From: Ramlibacter cellulosilyticus
GTDB taxonomy: Bacteria > Pseudomonadota > Gammaproteobacteria > Burkholderiales > Burkholderiaceae_C
Direction of reading: 5' to 3'
Assembly: GCF_014297465.1 (NCBI RefSeq)
Contig: NZ_JACORT010000006.1
Span: 62,001-126,000 of the forward strand
Length of the DNA: 64,000 nucleotides
Numbering within the stretch: position 1 is the first letter of the stretch; each line of letters opens with the position of its first letter. Under the pieces are notes generated by a model that saw only the letters and a program-made list of their open reading frames with translations, was not told where the DNA came from and searched no databases. The position numbers were made by a program, and so were the translations under genes. This document shows, in pieces, positions 1-10,000 of the stretch.

Positions 1-1458
1 GGCGTGTTCGGCCTGGGGCGGAGCAAGGCCAAGCGCTACGACAACGCCGACGCCGCCAACCGCGTGACCTTCGAGGACGTGGCCGGCATCGACGAAGCCG
101 AAACCGAGCTGGTGGAGATCGTCGAGTTCCTGAAGAACCCGCAGAAGTACACGCGCCTGGGCGGCACCTCGCCCAAGGGCGTGCTGCTGATCGGGTCGCC
201 CGGCACCGGCAAGACGCTGCTCGCGAAGGCGGTGGCGGGCGAGGCGGGCGTGCCGTTCTTCAGCATGAGCGCCGCGGAGTTCGTGGAGATGATCGTCGGC
301 GTGGGCGCGGCCCGCGTGCGCGACCTCTTCAAGCAGGCGCGCGAGAACGCGCCGGCCATCATCTTCATCGACGAGATCGACGCCATCGGCCGCGCGCGCG
401 GCCAGGTGGCCATCGGCGGGGCGAGCGAGCAGGAGCAGACGCTGCAGCAGATCCTGACCGAGATGGACGGCTTCAGCGGCCGCGAGGGCATCATCGTGCT
501 GGCCGCCACCAACACGCCCGACGTACTGGACCGCGCACTGCTGCGCCCCGGCCGCTTCGACCGCCGCGTGGTGGTGAACCTGCCGGACAAGGCGGGCCGC
601 GAGGCCATCCTGAAGGTGCACGTGCGCAAGGTGCCGCTGGCCGCCGACGTGCACCTGGAGGAACTGGCACAGTCCACGCCGGGCTTCTCCGGCGCCGACC
701 TCAAGAACCTGGTCAACGAAGCCGCGCTGCTGGCGGCGCGCCGCGACGAAACGGAAGTGCACCACAAGGACTTCCTCGACGCGCTGGAGAAGATCGTGCT
801 GGGCCCCGAGCGGCCGCTGCTGCTGTCACCGGACGACAAGGAACGCATCGCGTACCACGAGAGCGGCCACGCCATCCTGGGCCTCGTGGTTCCGGGCGCC
901 GACCCCGTGCACCGCGTGAGCATCGTGCCGCGCGGGCAGGCGCTTGGCGTCACCTACCAGCGTCCGCAGACCGACCGCTACAACTACCCCGAGGCCTACC
1001 TGCGCGCGCGCATCATCGGCATGCTGGGCGGACGCGCGGCGGAGGAAGTGGTGTACGGCACCAAGACGACGGGCGCCGAAAACGACATCGAGCAGGCCAC
1101 GAATCTGGCCCGCAACATGGTGACGCGCTGGGGCATGAGCGAAGCCATCGGCATGGTGCAGCTCGCGCCGCGCGGCAATGCTTACCTGGGCCAGGCCGGC
1201 GCCTTCGGCGGCGAGAAGCCCTTCAGCGACGAGACGGCGAAACTGATCGACGACGAGGTGCAGCGCATCATCCAGGAATGCCACCAGCAGGCCCTGCGCC
1301 TGCTGCGCGAGCACCGCGCCGCGCTCGATGGACTGGTGCGCGCGCTGCTGGAGAAGGAGACGGTGGGCGAGCAGGAGATCCTGCAGGCGACCGGGCTGCC
1401 GCCGGCGCCGGAGCTGCAAAGCCGGCCCTTGCATGACCTGACGCAGCACACGCCATGA
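1..1458 (+). CDS. ftsH: ATP-dependent zinc metalloprotease FtsH, 5'-truncated by the window edge
   Basis: FtsH is a membrane-anchored AAA+ protease that extracts and degrades membrane and regulatory proteins. The frame is open from base 1, so the N-terminal membrane segments lie outside the window and the apparent GTG at 4 is probably internal. Visible in order: AAA entry (VTFEDVAG), Walker A GSPGTGKT, Walker B IIFIDEID, the second region of homology with the RPGRFDRR arginine finger, and the M41 zinc motif HESGH with the downstream [10 protein letters not shown] acidic ligand. Its stop overlaps the next start (ATGA). The usual housekeeping ftsH neighbours in this group are rrmJ and folP. Here the downstream neighbour is a DOPA dioxygenase, so this may be a second FtsH paralogue. 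Confidence 0.95.
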   Translation, partial: GVFGLGRSKAKRYDNADAANRVTFEDVAGIDEAETELVEIVEFLKNPQKYTRLGGTSPKGVLLIGSPGTGKTLLAKAVAGEAGVPFFSMSAAEFVEMIVGVGAARVRDLFKQARENAPAIIFIDEIDAIGRARGQVAIGGASEQEQTLQQILTEMDGFSGREGIIVLAATNTPDVLDRALLRPGRFDRRVVVNLPDKAGREAILKVHVRKVPLAADVHLEELAQSTPGFSGADLKNLVNEAALLAARRDETEVHHKDFLDALEKIVLGPERPLLLSPDDKERIAYHESGHAILGLVVPGADPVHRVSIVPRGQALGVTYQRPQTDRYNYPEAYLRARIIGMLGGRAAEEVVYGTKTTGAENDIEQATNLARNMVTRWGMSEAIGMVQLAPRGNAYLGQAGAFGGEKPFSDETAKLIDDEVQRIIQECHQQALRLLREHRAALDGLVRALLEKETVGEQEILQATGLPPAPELQSRPLHDLTQHTP

Positions 1459-2321
1459 ACGCCCTTCCCCGCATGCCTGCGGCCTTCATCGGCCACGGCT
1501 CGCCCATGAACACGCTGGAGCAGAACGACTTCACGCGCGCCTGGCGCGCGCTGGGGCAGGCGGTTCCGCGGCCGCGCGCGGTGCTGTGCGTGTCGGCGCA
1601 CTGGTTCGTGCCGACCACGGCGGTGACGGCGATGGCCAGGCCGCGCGTCATCCACGACTTCTACGGCTTCCCGCCGGAACTCTTCGCCTTCGACTACCCG
1701 GCGCCAGGCGACCCGCAGCTGGCGCAGGAGATCGTCGACCTGCTGAAGCCCACGACCTACCTGGGCCTGGACCACGACAGCTGGGGCCTGGACCACGGCA
1801 CATGGTCGGTGCTGGCGCATGTGTTTCCGCAGGCGGACATCCCGGTGCTGCAGCTGTCCATCCATTCGGGTGCGCCGCTCGCGTATCACATCGAGCTGGG
1901 CGCGATGCTGTCACCGCTGCGGGATCGCGGCGTGTTCGTCGTGGGCAGCGGGAACGTGGTGCACAACCTGCGGATGATGAATCGTGCGTATGGCGATCGG
2001 GGCTTCGACTGGGCGGAGCGCTTCGATGCGCATGTGCGCGACATCATGACCACCCGGCCGGCGGAACTGGGGGAAGTGGCGAAGGATCCGGACTGCGCGC
2101 TGGCGGTGCCGACGGCGGAGCATTTCCTGCCGCTGGCGTATATCGCGGGGATGGCTGCGGCTGCGGGGGAGAAGCCGCAGGCGTTCGCGGAGGGGAGAAC
2201 GCTGGGGTCGTTGAGCATGACGAGCTATCTCGTCGGGATGGAGGTGCCGGGGGCGTTTGCGGAGGGGAAGGATACGCAGGCGATGCCGGAGAGGGTGCAG
2301 CCGGAGCAGACGAATACTTGA
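1455..2321 (+). CDS. ygiD: 4,5-DOPA-type extradiol ring-cleavage dioxygenase (LigB/YgiD family)
   Basis: Class III extradiol dioxygenases open catecholic rings using a non-haem metal. E. coli YgiD acts on L-DOPA. The 288-residue protein begins with the family signature AAFIGHGSP and carries further conserved histidines (SAHWF, DHGTWSVL, GSGNVVHNLR) that form the metal site. Length matches the family. The ATG overlaps the ftsH stop by 4 bases, implying translational coupling in one transcript. The natural substrate here is not shown by the sequence. Confidence 0.92.
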   Translation: MNALPRMPAAFIGHGSPMNTLEQNDFTRAWRALGQAVPRPRAVLCVSAHWFVPTTAVTAMARPRVIHDFYGFPPELFAFDYPAPGDPQLAQEIVDLLKPTTYLGLDHDSWGLDHGTWSVLAHVFPQADIPVLQLSIHSGAPLAYHIELGAMLSPLRDRGVFVVGSGNVVHNLRMMNRAYGDRGFDWAERFDAHVRDIMTTRPAELGEVAKDPDCALAVPTAEHFLPLAYIAGMAAAAGEKPQAFAEGRTLGSLSMTSYLVGMEVPGAFAEGKDTQAMPERVQPEQTNT

Positions 2322-2526
2322 CGGGCATTCGGCTCCCCTTGGACGCCGAGCGCCTGAACCCCCTGGCGACCGTGCGCAGTACTACCGCGGTGGCTGTGAG
2401 CTCTGGACACACGCGATCCAAAGTGTTCTGAATCCCCTACTCTGCGTTCCAAGGACGGCGTCGGTCGGAGGACCAAGAGGGGAATTCAATGGATCGCCAT
2501 CGGTTACTTCAAACAGTGGCGCATCG

Positions 2527-3126
2527 GTGAGCACCGCGCAACACTCTGTGCTGCCGCTGGAGGCGATCACTCATCGCATCACGGTGGTGCGTGGCCAGAA
2601 GGTGCTGCTCGACTCAGACTTGGCCGCCCTCTACGGAGTGGAAACCAAGCGCTTTAACGAGGCCGTCAAGCGCAACCTGGCCAGGTTCCCGGCCGATTTC
2701 ATGTTCCAGCTCTCGGCCGAGGAGTTCGAGGCTTTGAGGTCGCAAATTGCGACCTCAAACGCCCCGGCTGGGCGCGGTGGTCGGCGTTACCGCCCCCGGG
2801 CCTTCACCGAGCACGGCGCCATCATGGCTGCCTCGGTGTTGAACAGCCCGCGCGCCATCGAGGTGTCGATGTACGTGGTGCGCGCCTTTGTACGGCTGCG
2901 CGAACTCGCAGCCAACCACCAGGAACTCGCCAAGCGACTGGACGCACTGGAAGAGAAAACCGAGGCGCTCGCCCTGCAGCATGACACCTTCAGCCGCAAC
3001 ACCCGCGTTCAGCTCAAACAGGTGTTCGATGCGCTGCGCGAGATGATGACGCCCCCCGAGCCGACCAAACGGCCGATAGGGTTTGTGCCACCGGAGGAAA
3101 AGAAGAAAACGTCAGGCGGGCGCTGA
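2527..3126 (+). CDS. ORF6N-domain DNA-binding-type protein
   Basis: The 199-residue product has an N-terminal ORF6N domain at about residues 8-95: the signature ITHRITVVRGQKVLL, then the segment DLAALYGVETKRFNEAVKRN, then FTEHGAIMAASVL. A charged, probably coiled-coil C-terminus follows. ORF6N is found in phage antirepressor-like proteins and in many chromosomal orphans, where it is assumed to bind DNA. The start is uncertain; GTG 2527 is the first start codon that leaves only homologous sequence, although the frame is open further upstream. It sits between a housekeeping pair and the RHS locus, with AT content higher than ftsH, which suggests acquired DNA. Confidence 0.8.
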   Translation: MSTAQHSVLPLEAITHRITVVRGQKVLLDSDLAALYGVETKRFNEAVKRNLARFPADFMFQLSAEEFEALRSQIATSNAPAGRGGRRYRPRAFTEHGAIMAASVLNSPRAIEVSMYVVRAFVRLRELAANHQELAKRLDALEEKTEALALQHDTFSRNTRVQLKQVFDALREMMTPPEPTKRPIGFVPPEEKKKTSGGR

Positions 3127-3277
3127 ACGAAAGAACGACGGCGAGGTCGTGCCCTGTCGGCGTACCCGCTCAGTGGCCAGGGACTCGTTTAGCGAGCTCC
3201 GCCCCTCGAAATCAGGATGAGACGCCACCCGGCGCGAGCGGCAGCAGTATGAGGACGAACCCAGGTAGGGAGACACC

Positions 3278-3507
3278 ATGAACCAGACCACGCCCCGCGA
3301 CGACGAGATGCCCGCGGAGATCGACTTCTCCGGGGGGCAAGCGCGGCAAGTTCTACCAAGCCGGCGCGCAGCTCAATTTGCCGGTGCACCTGGAACGGCA
3401 GGTGCAGGCGCGGCTCGCAGCTCTGGCCAGCGCCAAAGGCGTAGAGCTGTCTACCCTCGTCAAAGCTGCTGAAGAAGGAAATCGAGCTGATCGAGATCGG
3501 GCGCTGA
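3278..3507 (+). pseudogene. Frameshifted CopG/antitoxin-like small protein
   Basis: ATG 3278 follows an AGGGAG ribosome site. The opening frame gives MNQTTPRDDEMPAEIDFSGG and then loses similarity at a run of six G (3332-3337). Removing one G restores KRGKFYQAGAQLNLPVHL and then ASAKGVELSTLV. Near 3460 a second one-base shift is needed to reach LLKKEIELIEIGR followed by TGA at 3505-3507. This pattern (DFS-G-RGKFY, LNLPV, GV--TLV, LLKK-IELIE) resembles a widespread short ribbon-helix-helix-like protein often annotated as a CopG-type or antitoxin gene. Two frameshifts make it either a decayed gene or a site of sequencing error at the homopolymer. No intact toxin partner is visible beside it. 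Confidence 0.6.
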
Positions 3508-3562
3508 ACGCGGTCGGGTAGGCGCAGTAAAGGTGCCGCATCGCGGCCTCCTCTATTTGGAA

Positions 3563-3587
3563 CCCTGCTCTCAGCAGGGGGATTTTC
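3563..3587 (+). terminator. Possible hairpin terminator after the antitoxin-like remnant
   Basis: A 7-bp perfect stem (CCCTGCT / AGCAGGG) with a CTC loop at 3563-3579 is followed by GGATTTTCTTCT. It could stop plus-strand transcription, and it lies between convergent units (the remnant and the minus-strand immunity gene). Confidence 0.45.
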
Positions 3588-3589
3588 TT

Positions 3590-4000
3590 CTAAACGGTAC
3601 CGTGCTTGCAGTCAGAAAGGACAAATGCTCGGCCATCTGAGAGTATGAACGTCGAACCGTTCTGGATGCTGCCAAGTATCACTCCCAGCTTTTTTGCGCC
3701 CTCAGCAATCTGGCGCCGCCACCCTTCAACGTCGCCACGGTACTTGATAGCATGAAAGAGTTGACCATCAGGCACTCTGAGTGTGTGTTTAGTGGTCGTC
3801 ACACCGCCGTGCTTCGCTAGCGGGGGGGCGATATGCTCAGTGAGGCGATCAAACTGGTCATAGAGACTCAGTCGACCATCATCCTGAAAGTAAACAACCT
3901 CCGCCGTTGACGACGGCACCAGCCCTGGCAGCTGTTGCTCAGCTAGTGGCTCGATCTTTTCACCCAAGGCTCTTTCAGTTTGTTCACGCGGACTATTCAT
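3590..4000 (-). CDS. Putative immunity protein of the RHS toxin
   Basis: A 136-residue, soluble-looking protein with no signal peptide or membrane segment. I recognise no domain. It begins 7 bases after the stop of the giant RHS gene on the same strand, exactly where a polymorphic-toxin immunity gene is expected. Its base composition (35 of 60 G+C in 3661-3720) matches the RHS tip rather than the flanking genome, so tip and immunity gene probably arrived together. Visible segments include EVVYFQDDGRLSLYD and a C-terminal half rich in Gly and Lys. By position it would bind and block the C-terminal nuclease-like domain; this is an inference from context only. Confidence 0.65.
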   Translation of the reverse strand: MNSPREQTERALGEKIEPLAEQQLPGLVPSSTAEVVYFQDDGRLSLYDQFDRLTEHIAPPLAKHGGVTTTKHTLRVPDGQLFHAIKYRGDVEGWRRQIAEGAKKLGVILGSIQNGSTFILSDGRAFVLSDCKHGTV

Positions 4001-4007
4001 TCGTCTC

Positions 4008-7000
4008 TCACTTTCTTTGCGCTGGCGTAATGAGGAATCTAGTGTTTAAGCCTGCATCGGCGAACACCTTGGACCAGTGCTTTGCGAGTTCGACGCTGTT
4101 GGTGTGATAGATGGCACCACCTTCATATGCAGCCGAATAACGTCTGGCCTGATTGAACATCGCCGCTTGCTCCTGTGGGTCCATCCACGGTCGAGTATTG
4201 GCCGGATTTCTGGGAGACCTTTCCCAGTCACTAACGAACTTGGCTTCGACGGCGGCTTCCTTTCCGCCGATCACCGTCGTTGCGTCAGCACGGCCATCTC
4301 TCACCTTCCCATCAAGTATTACCTTATACCGCTGTTCTTCCGTCTGGCCGTAGAGACCTCGAACGCCGGCCTCATAACTTCGGGCCCACTCCCTTGGGCT
4401 TTTACCAGTAATCTCTACAGGCGCAGTGACTTCAAAAGTCTTCCGATCGGAGCCTCCAGCCACCATGTACGTCAAGAAATCCGAGAGTACTTTGGGGGCC
4501 TGGAGCAACGGGGGTAGCTTGGTCCAGTCAATTGAAGGAAGCTCGAAAATCGGCTTGCCTGATACCCCCCAAGTCAGACTCGGATCTGCTGGCGCAAATC
4601 CCGGCGCACCGGTCGGCATGTCGGTCCTTGGGTCGATGAAGGGAGGAGGCGCACCAGTTCCTTGAGGACGCACAGCCTGGTACCCGCCGCCAACGATGCC
4701 GCCACTGCCGGCTGCGCTGCCCGTACCAAATATGGCTGGAAGAAATCCCGTCGGCCGTCCTTCGGGATTGTCAAGGGCTTGCATGTTGCGAAGGCCTTCC
4801 GTCGTTACCCTATAGCCGGAGTCAAGCAGTCGTTGCGCTTCGGCTGCCGGCACGCCGGAGTAGCTCTGAATCGCCTGAAGTTGCTCACTGCTTGGCGCAT
4901 CCGCGTGCGCCTCTCGGCTAAAGGTCGGGAGCTCATGAGGATTGTTTGCAGCCTTCCGTTCGGCAATGCTTTCCGAGAACGTTCGGCCGCTCACAAGCGC
5001 CGGGATGGGCCCGACGTCCACGTGCGCCCAGTTGTTGTTCTTGGTGATGAAGTCCCCCAGCGAATCGTCAGAACCAACCGCCGACGGCGTTGTCGGAGCC
5101 TCGCTTGACGCAGTCGCCAAACTCGCCCCCAACGCATTGCCAAATGCGTCTACTGCCACTTGCTGCACAGTGACCTTTCCACCCTTGGCCACCGCCGCTG
5201 CAGCACCTGCGGCCAACGCAGTGATTAGACGCCCACCGAAACTTTCACCCGCCTCAGGCGCGACACCAGCCCCGACAAACGCCCCGACACCGCTTGCCGC
5301 GACTGACTTCCAACTGAAATGATCTTGCAAGCCCGTGGCCACGCCTATTGCTTGGGTGGCTGCAGACGTCACTACTGCACGAATCGCAGGATTCGTGAGG
5401 GGCCCAGAGCTAACGCCGCCGGTGCCGTTGACGCCTCCCAGACCCATCGCGATACCACCTCCGATCGCGGAGAGGCCAACACCTTTCCAGTCGAAGCGGT
5501 CAAGTTCACCGGTTGCGATACCTACAGCCTGACCTGCGATGGAACCCACTGCCCCGCCCAAGGCGCCCGCTGCCCCTAAAGAAGTGGTCGTCCACACCGT
5601 GGTCATTTCCCCGGTTGCCGCGACCACGCTCACCCCGCTTCCGAAGTTGGTCAAGTACCACTGTCCGGTGAGGTACGCGACCGCGACCGCGACCACCGCC
5701 ATCAGCAGCTTTTTTAACCAACTGCTCTTCTTCTTCGGCTGCGGCATCGCCATGCTCGGCGTCTTGTCCCCCTCGATCCGACTCGGGTCGTAGGGCTTGA
5801 ACGTCGTGGCGTTGTTGTGGATCGTCGAGACGCGGTTCGGGATGGTCAGTGCCTGACCGACGCGCAGGTCGTTGCTCGAGGCGAGGCCATTCGCCTCCGC
5901 GATCCGGAACCAGAGCGCGCTGTCACCGTACGCACCCTGCGCAATCCCCTGTAACGTGTCACCGCTGCGAACGATGTAGGCGCCCGGGCTCGGCGCCGGG
6001 TAATTCGCACCGATCGGCGAGTAACCGAAGTCGAAGTCCTCCACGTTCCTGAAGTTCGGGACGTTGTTGTATCCGGTCGCGGGCGTCATCGGATCGACGC
6101 CCTGGCCGTACAGGCCAAGCACCTCGCCGTCGACGATGAACTGCCGCTGGATGCGCCAGCCCTGGTTCGCGTACAGCGCCTTGCCCGTGGCGTCATTCAC
6201 GAACCAGCGGTTGTTGGCCGGCTGCGTCGCGTCCTCCACGCCGACCAGGAAGCCATTCGCGTCGTACCGCTGCGTGGACGATCCCGGCAGCAGCTTCGTG
6301 GACTGGGCGGTCGTGACTTCTGCTTCGTACTTGTCGTACTTCGCGAAGCGGGTGGTAGTGAACTTGTTCATGTACCCGCCCTCGTGGTTCACCACGACAT
6401 ACGCGTTGGCGTTACCGACTGCATCCCGGCTACCCGCCCAGCTCTGGCCGTAGTACGAGAGCGTCCACCCCCAGCCGATGTCCAGCTTGCGCGTGTTGTC
6501 GCTCTTGAACACCGTCTGGTGCACCAACCACCCATTGGTGTCGTAGTGGTTGATCCGGGTCTCCTTCCCGTTCATCTGCTCCGGCGACAGGCCCTGGTTG
6601 ATCAGCTCCGCGTACCGCACCGGCAGGGAGGTACCCGGCCCGGACTGCACAACACGGTCGGCGGCGTCATAGCGACGGATGTCGATCTGCACGCCGTCGC
6701 GGATCACGCTCTCGAGCCGGTTCAGCGCGTCGTAGCGGTAGGTCTCCTGCACCTCGTCCTCGCGTGAGAGGTAGGTCGCGAACAGGTTGGTGTAGTAGCC
6801 CGTGCCGTACTGGTCGAAGTTGCCCACGGAGCTTCCATCCGCCGCGATGATCCGCTGGCCCCAGAAGGTGTCGCTCGTCCGGTTCCCGTTCTTGTCGTAG
6901 GTGACCCGGTGACCCTGCCGGCCGATGTTGCCGGCGGCGTCGACGGCGTCCACCACGATTTGCCGGTTCATCTCGTCGTAGCGGAAGTAGCGGTCCGTCG

Positions 7001-10000
7001 ACACGGCCCGCTCGCCGTTCACGCCGTCGTAGCCCACGTGAGTCCACACGCGCGTGCGATTCCCGACCTGGTCGTACTCCATGAGCGCCACGGCGTGGCC
7101 GTCCGTGGCGACGCGCAGGTTGCCGCGCGTGTCGTAGGCGAGCGAGTTGTCCTGGTACGTGATGCCGCCCTGGTCCACGCGCTCCCGCAGCCTGCGTCCG
7201 GACAGGTCGTACACGTAGGTGGTCGTCTTGCCGTTGGCCCAGTCGCGGATGTTCACCACCTGCCCCGCGGCGTCGTAGTCGTAGCTAATGGACTGCCCGC
7301 CGGGGCTCCCCTGCCAGACGAGCTGGCGGGCGTTGTCGTACGAGTACGTGAACTCCCTTCCGCCCAGGTCCCAGTGCTTCAGGACCTGCCCGAAATAGTT
7401 GTACGACCAGCTCGCCACGGAACCGTTGGCGTCGTGCTCCGAAGTCTTGTTTCCGCGCGCGTCGTAGGCGGCGCGCGTCACCTGTCCCCGCGGCTGGGTC
7501 GTGGCGATGAGATTGCCGGCGGCGTCGTAGGCGTAGAGCGTCGTTTCACCATTGCCGTTGGTCTGCGACAGCTTGCGACCGAGCTGGTCGTATCGCATCA
7601 CCTCGGTCAGCATGCGCGTACCGACCACCGTCGCTGCGGTCCAGTCCGCCCGCCAGACGCTCGCCACGCCCTTGTCGATGCTGACCACGCGGGACATCTT
7701 GTCGTAGGCGTATCCGACCGCCTTGCCCATTGCGTCGATGGTCCGCACCTTGTCCCCGAACGCGTTGTACTGGTGGCGCACCTCGCCCCAGTCCGCCTGG
7801 ATTTCCTTTTCCAGGTTGCCGCCTTCGTCGTAGAACTGCCAGTTGATGCGGCCGTTGGCGTCGCGCACCGCCATCTGCCGCCAGTGCGCGTCGTAGTAGA
7901 TGGTCGTCGTCGCGGCCCCCTGGCCGGCGTCCGGCAGGACCTGCTGCACGACCTGGTTGTTCGCGTTGTACCGGTAGGTGGTCTTCCAGGCCGCGTTGCG
8001 GGGGTCGGTGATCTCCACGACATTGCCCCACCGATCGACCTTCTGCGACACGACGGGCCGCAGAGAGCGGGCGCCCGCGTCCATCGAGACCGTCTGGCCG
8101 CCGATCACGATGCCTTCGTTGGTGCTGATCGCGGGCGAGCCAGGCGAGGTCGTGACGCTCACGCCCGCCTGCGTCGGACCCCAATACTCGAAGTAGCCCG
8201 TCGCATGCGCGCCCGGCGCGTTCTGGCCGGCGTACGTCCAGAGCAGCTCGTACTGATACGAGCCTCGCAACGCGCTCGTATCCACCGCACTCGTCACCTC
8301 GCGCAAGGGATCGAAGGTTCGAGGGGGGGTCACTTCCAGTGTGGACCACGCGCCCGTGCTGCCGTTCGGGCGGTACCGGAACACCTGCGTGGTGGCGGGC
8401 GGCGGGTTGGGCCAGGTGATGAAGCCTGGCGGGACGTTCTGCTGGAAGTACCGCAGGCCGGTGATGGAGTTCAGCGGCGGCAGGGAAACGGTGAACCTGC
8501 CCATCGTCGTGATGCGGTTGTCCGTGCGCAGCGGATCCCACGTGATGATCGCGTAGTCGTAGTCGCCCGGCGCAAGCCCGGACGCATCCATGCGCGCACC
8601 CATGCCGAAGTTCACGAGGCCCGCGTAGTAGTAGTCAGGGTTCGCGGTGTTGCTGGCGGGGTGCAGGTACAGCTCCACGATCGCATTCGGGTCGGGGGAC
8701 ACCTGCACGGTGATGCTGTTGCGGCCGTGGCCCGGCGGCTGGTCGAGGATCAACTGCCAGTTGCCGTACTTGTCCTTCTTTTCGACGGCGATGCGGTAGA
8801 TCTTGTCGACACCCCAGTCCGCCAGTCCGTTGTTCCACCCGAGCTGTCCGCCGGCGTTCCACCGGTCGCCCTCCATGACGCCCGTGGTGAACGTTCGCCA
8901 TGTGCCGCCCCCGGTCGTGTGATCCGCCAACATGTAGACGGGCGTGGTGTACTCGAGGGTGATGCGGATGTCGCCGCTTCCCAGCGCCGCCAGGCTGTTC
9001 CACGTGAGGGCGATCAGGTTCTGCGAATACGGGCCATCGGCGCGTTGCAGCACCGTCGCCGTCGTGTACTGGTGCTGCACGGACAGCCCACCCTGCGTCT
9101 CCTGCCGCACGGCTTCGGCCTTGCTCGTCACCCGGCCCAGCATGTCCACCTGCATGTCCACGCGCCGCGTGTACGGATGGTTGGCGGCGGCCTCCGCATT
9201 GGCGAACGTCCGGAGGTCCACGTCGCCTCCGCCCTTGCCGCCGCTGCGGATCTCCGAGGTGACGTTGCCCTGCAGGTCGTACAACTGGATGCGGTCGACG
9301 CCGTCGCCCGTGTTGGTGCGCCACAGGCGCCCTGCGTTGTCGTAGTCGAAGTATTCCTGCCAGCCGCCCTGCGTGCCCTTGCGGGTGATCTCGCCGAAGG
9401 CGTTGTATTCGATGGCGGCCGTGACGAGCCCCGCCTGTGCCTGGCTGACGGTCGTGACGCCCACGCCGGCCTGCCACACGGACGTGGAAGCCGGCGTGTG
9501 CGTCTTCACCAGCCGGCCGAGCGGGTCGTACTCGTGCACCTGGAACGCGGTGCGCGTCACGGTATCGTCGCCGGTGGCGCCCTGCCATTGCTTGGCAACG
9601 TGCCCGTACGCGTCATAGGAGAAGTAGGTGCTCGAACCGGCGGCATCCTGCACCTGCGTGGCACGCCCGAAGCTGTCGAAAGTGGAGATGGTCCATCGGT
9701 CGGCGCCGTCGGCGATCGGCGGCTCCCAGCGCTCGCCGGTGGCGCTCGCCGTGCCACGGGCATGCTCCACGACCGCCACCGCATTTCCGTACGCATCGCG
9801 CAGGAAGGTCGTCAGCGGCGTGAGCGAAACACCGCTTGCGGTGCTGGAGCGCGGCGGCGCGGCGATGGCGACCACGCGGCCAAGGGCGTCGTAATAGGTG
9901 TAGGTGACCTTGCCCAGCGGATCCGACACCCACGTCTGGTTGCCCACGGCGTCGTAGCCGAAGCTCGTGACGGGCGTGGCGCGGTCGGGCGTGCCGTCCG

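Noticed and set aside
2322..4000. An integrated phage
   Set aside because: ORF6N is the only phage-associated domain; no integrase, structural genes or att-like repeats are visible.
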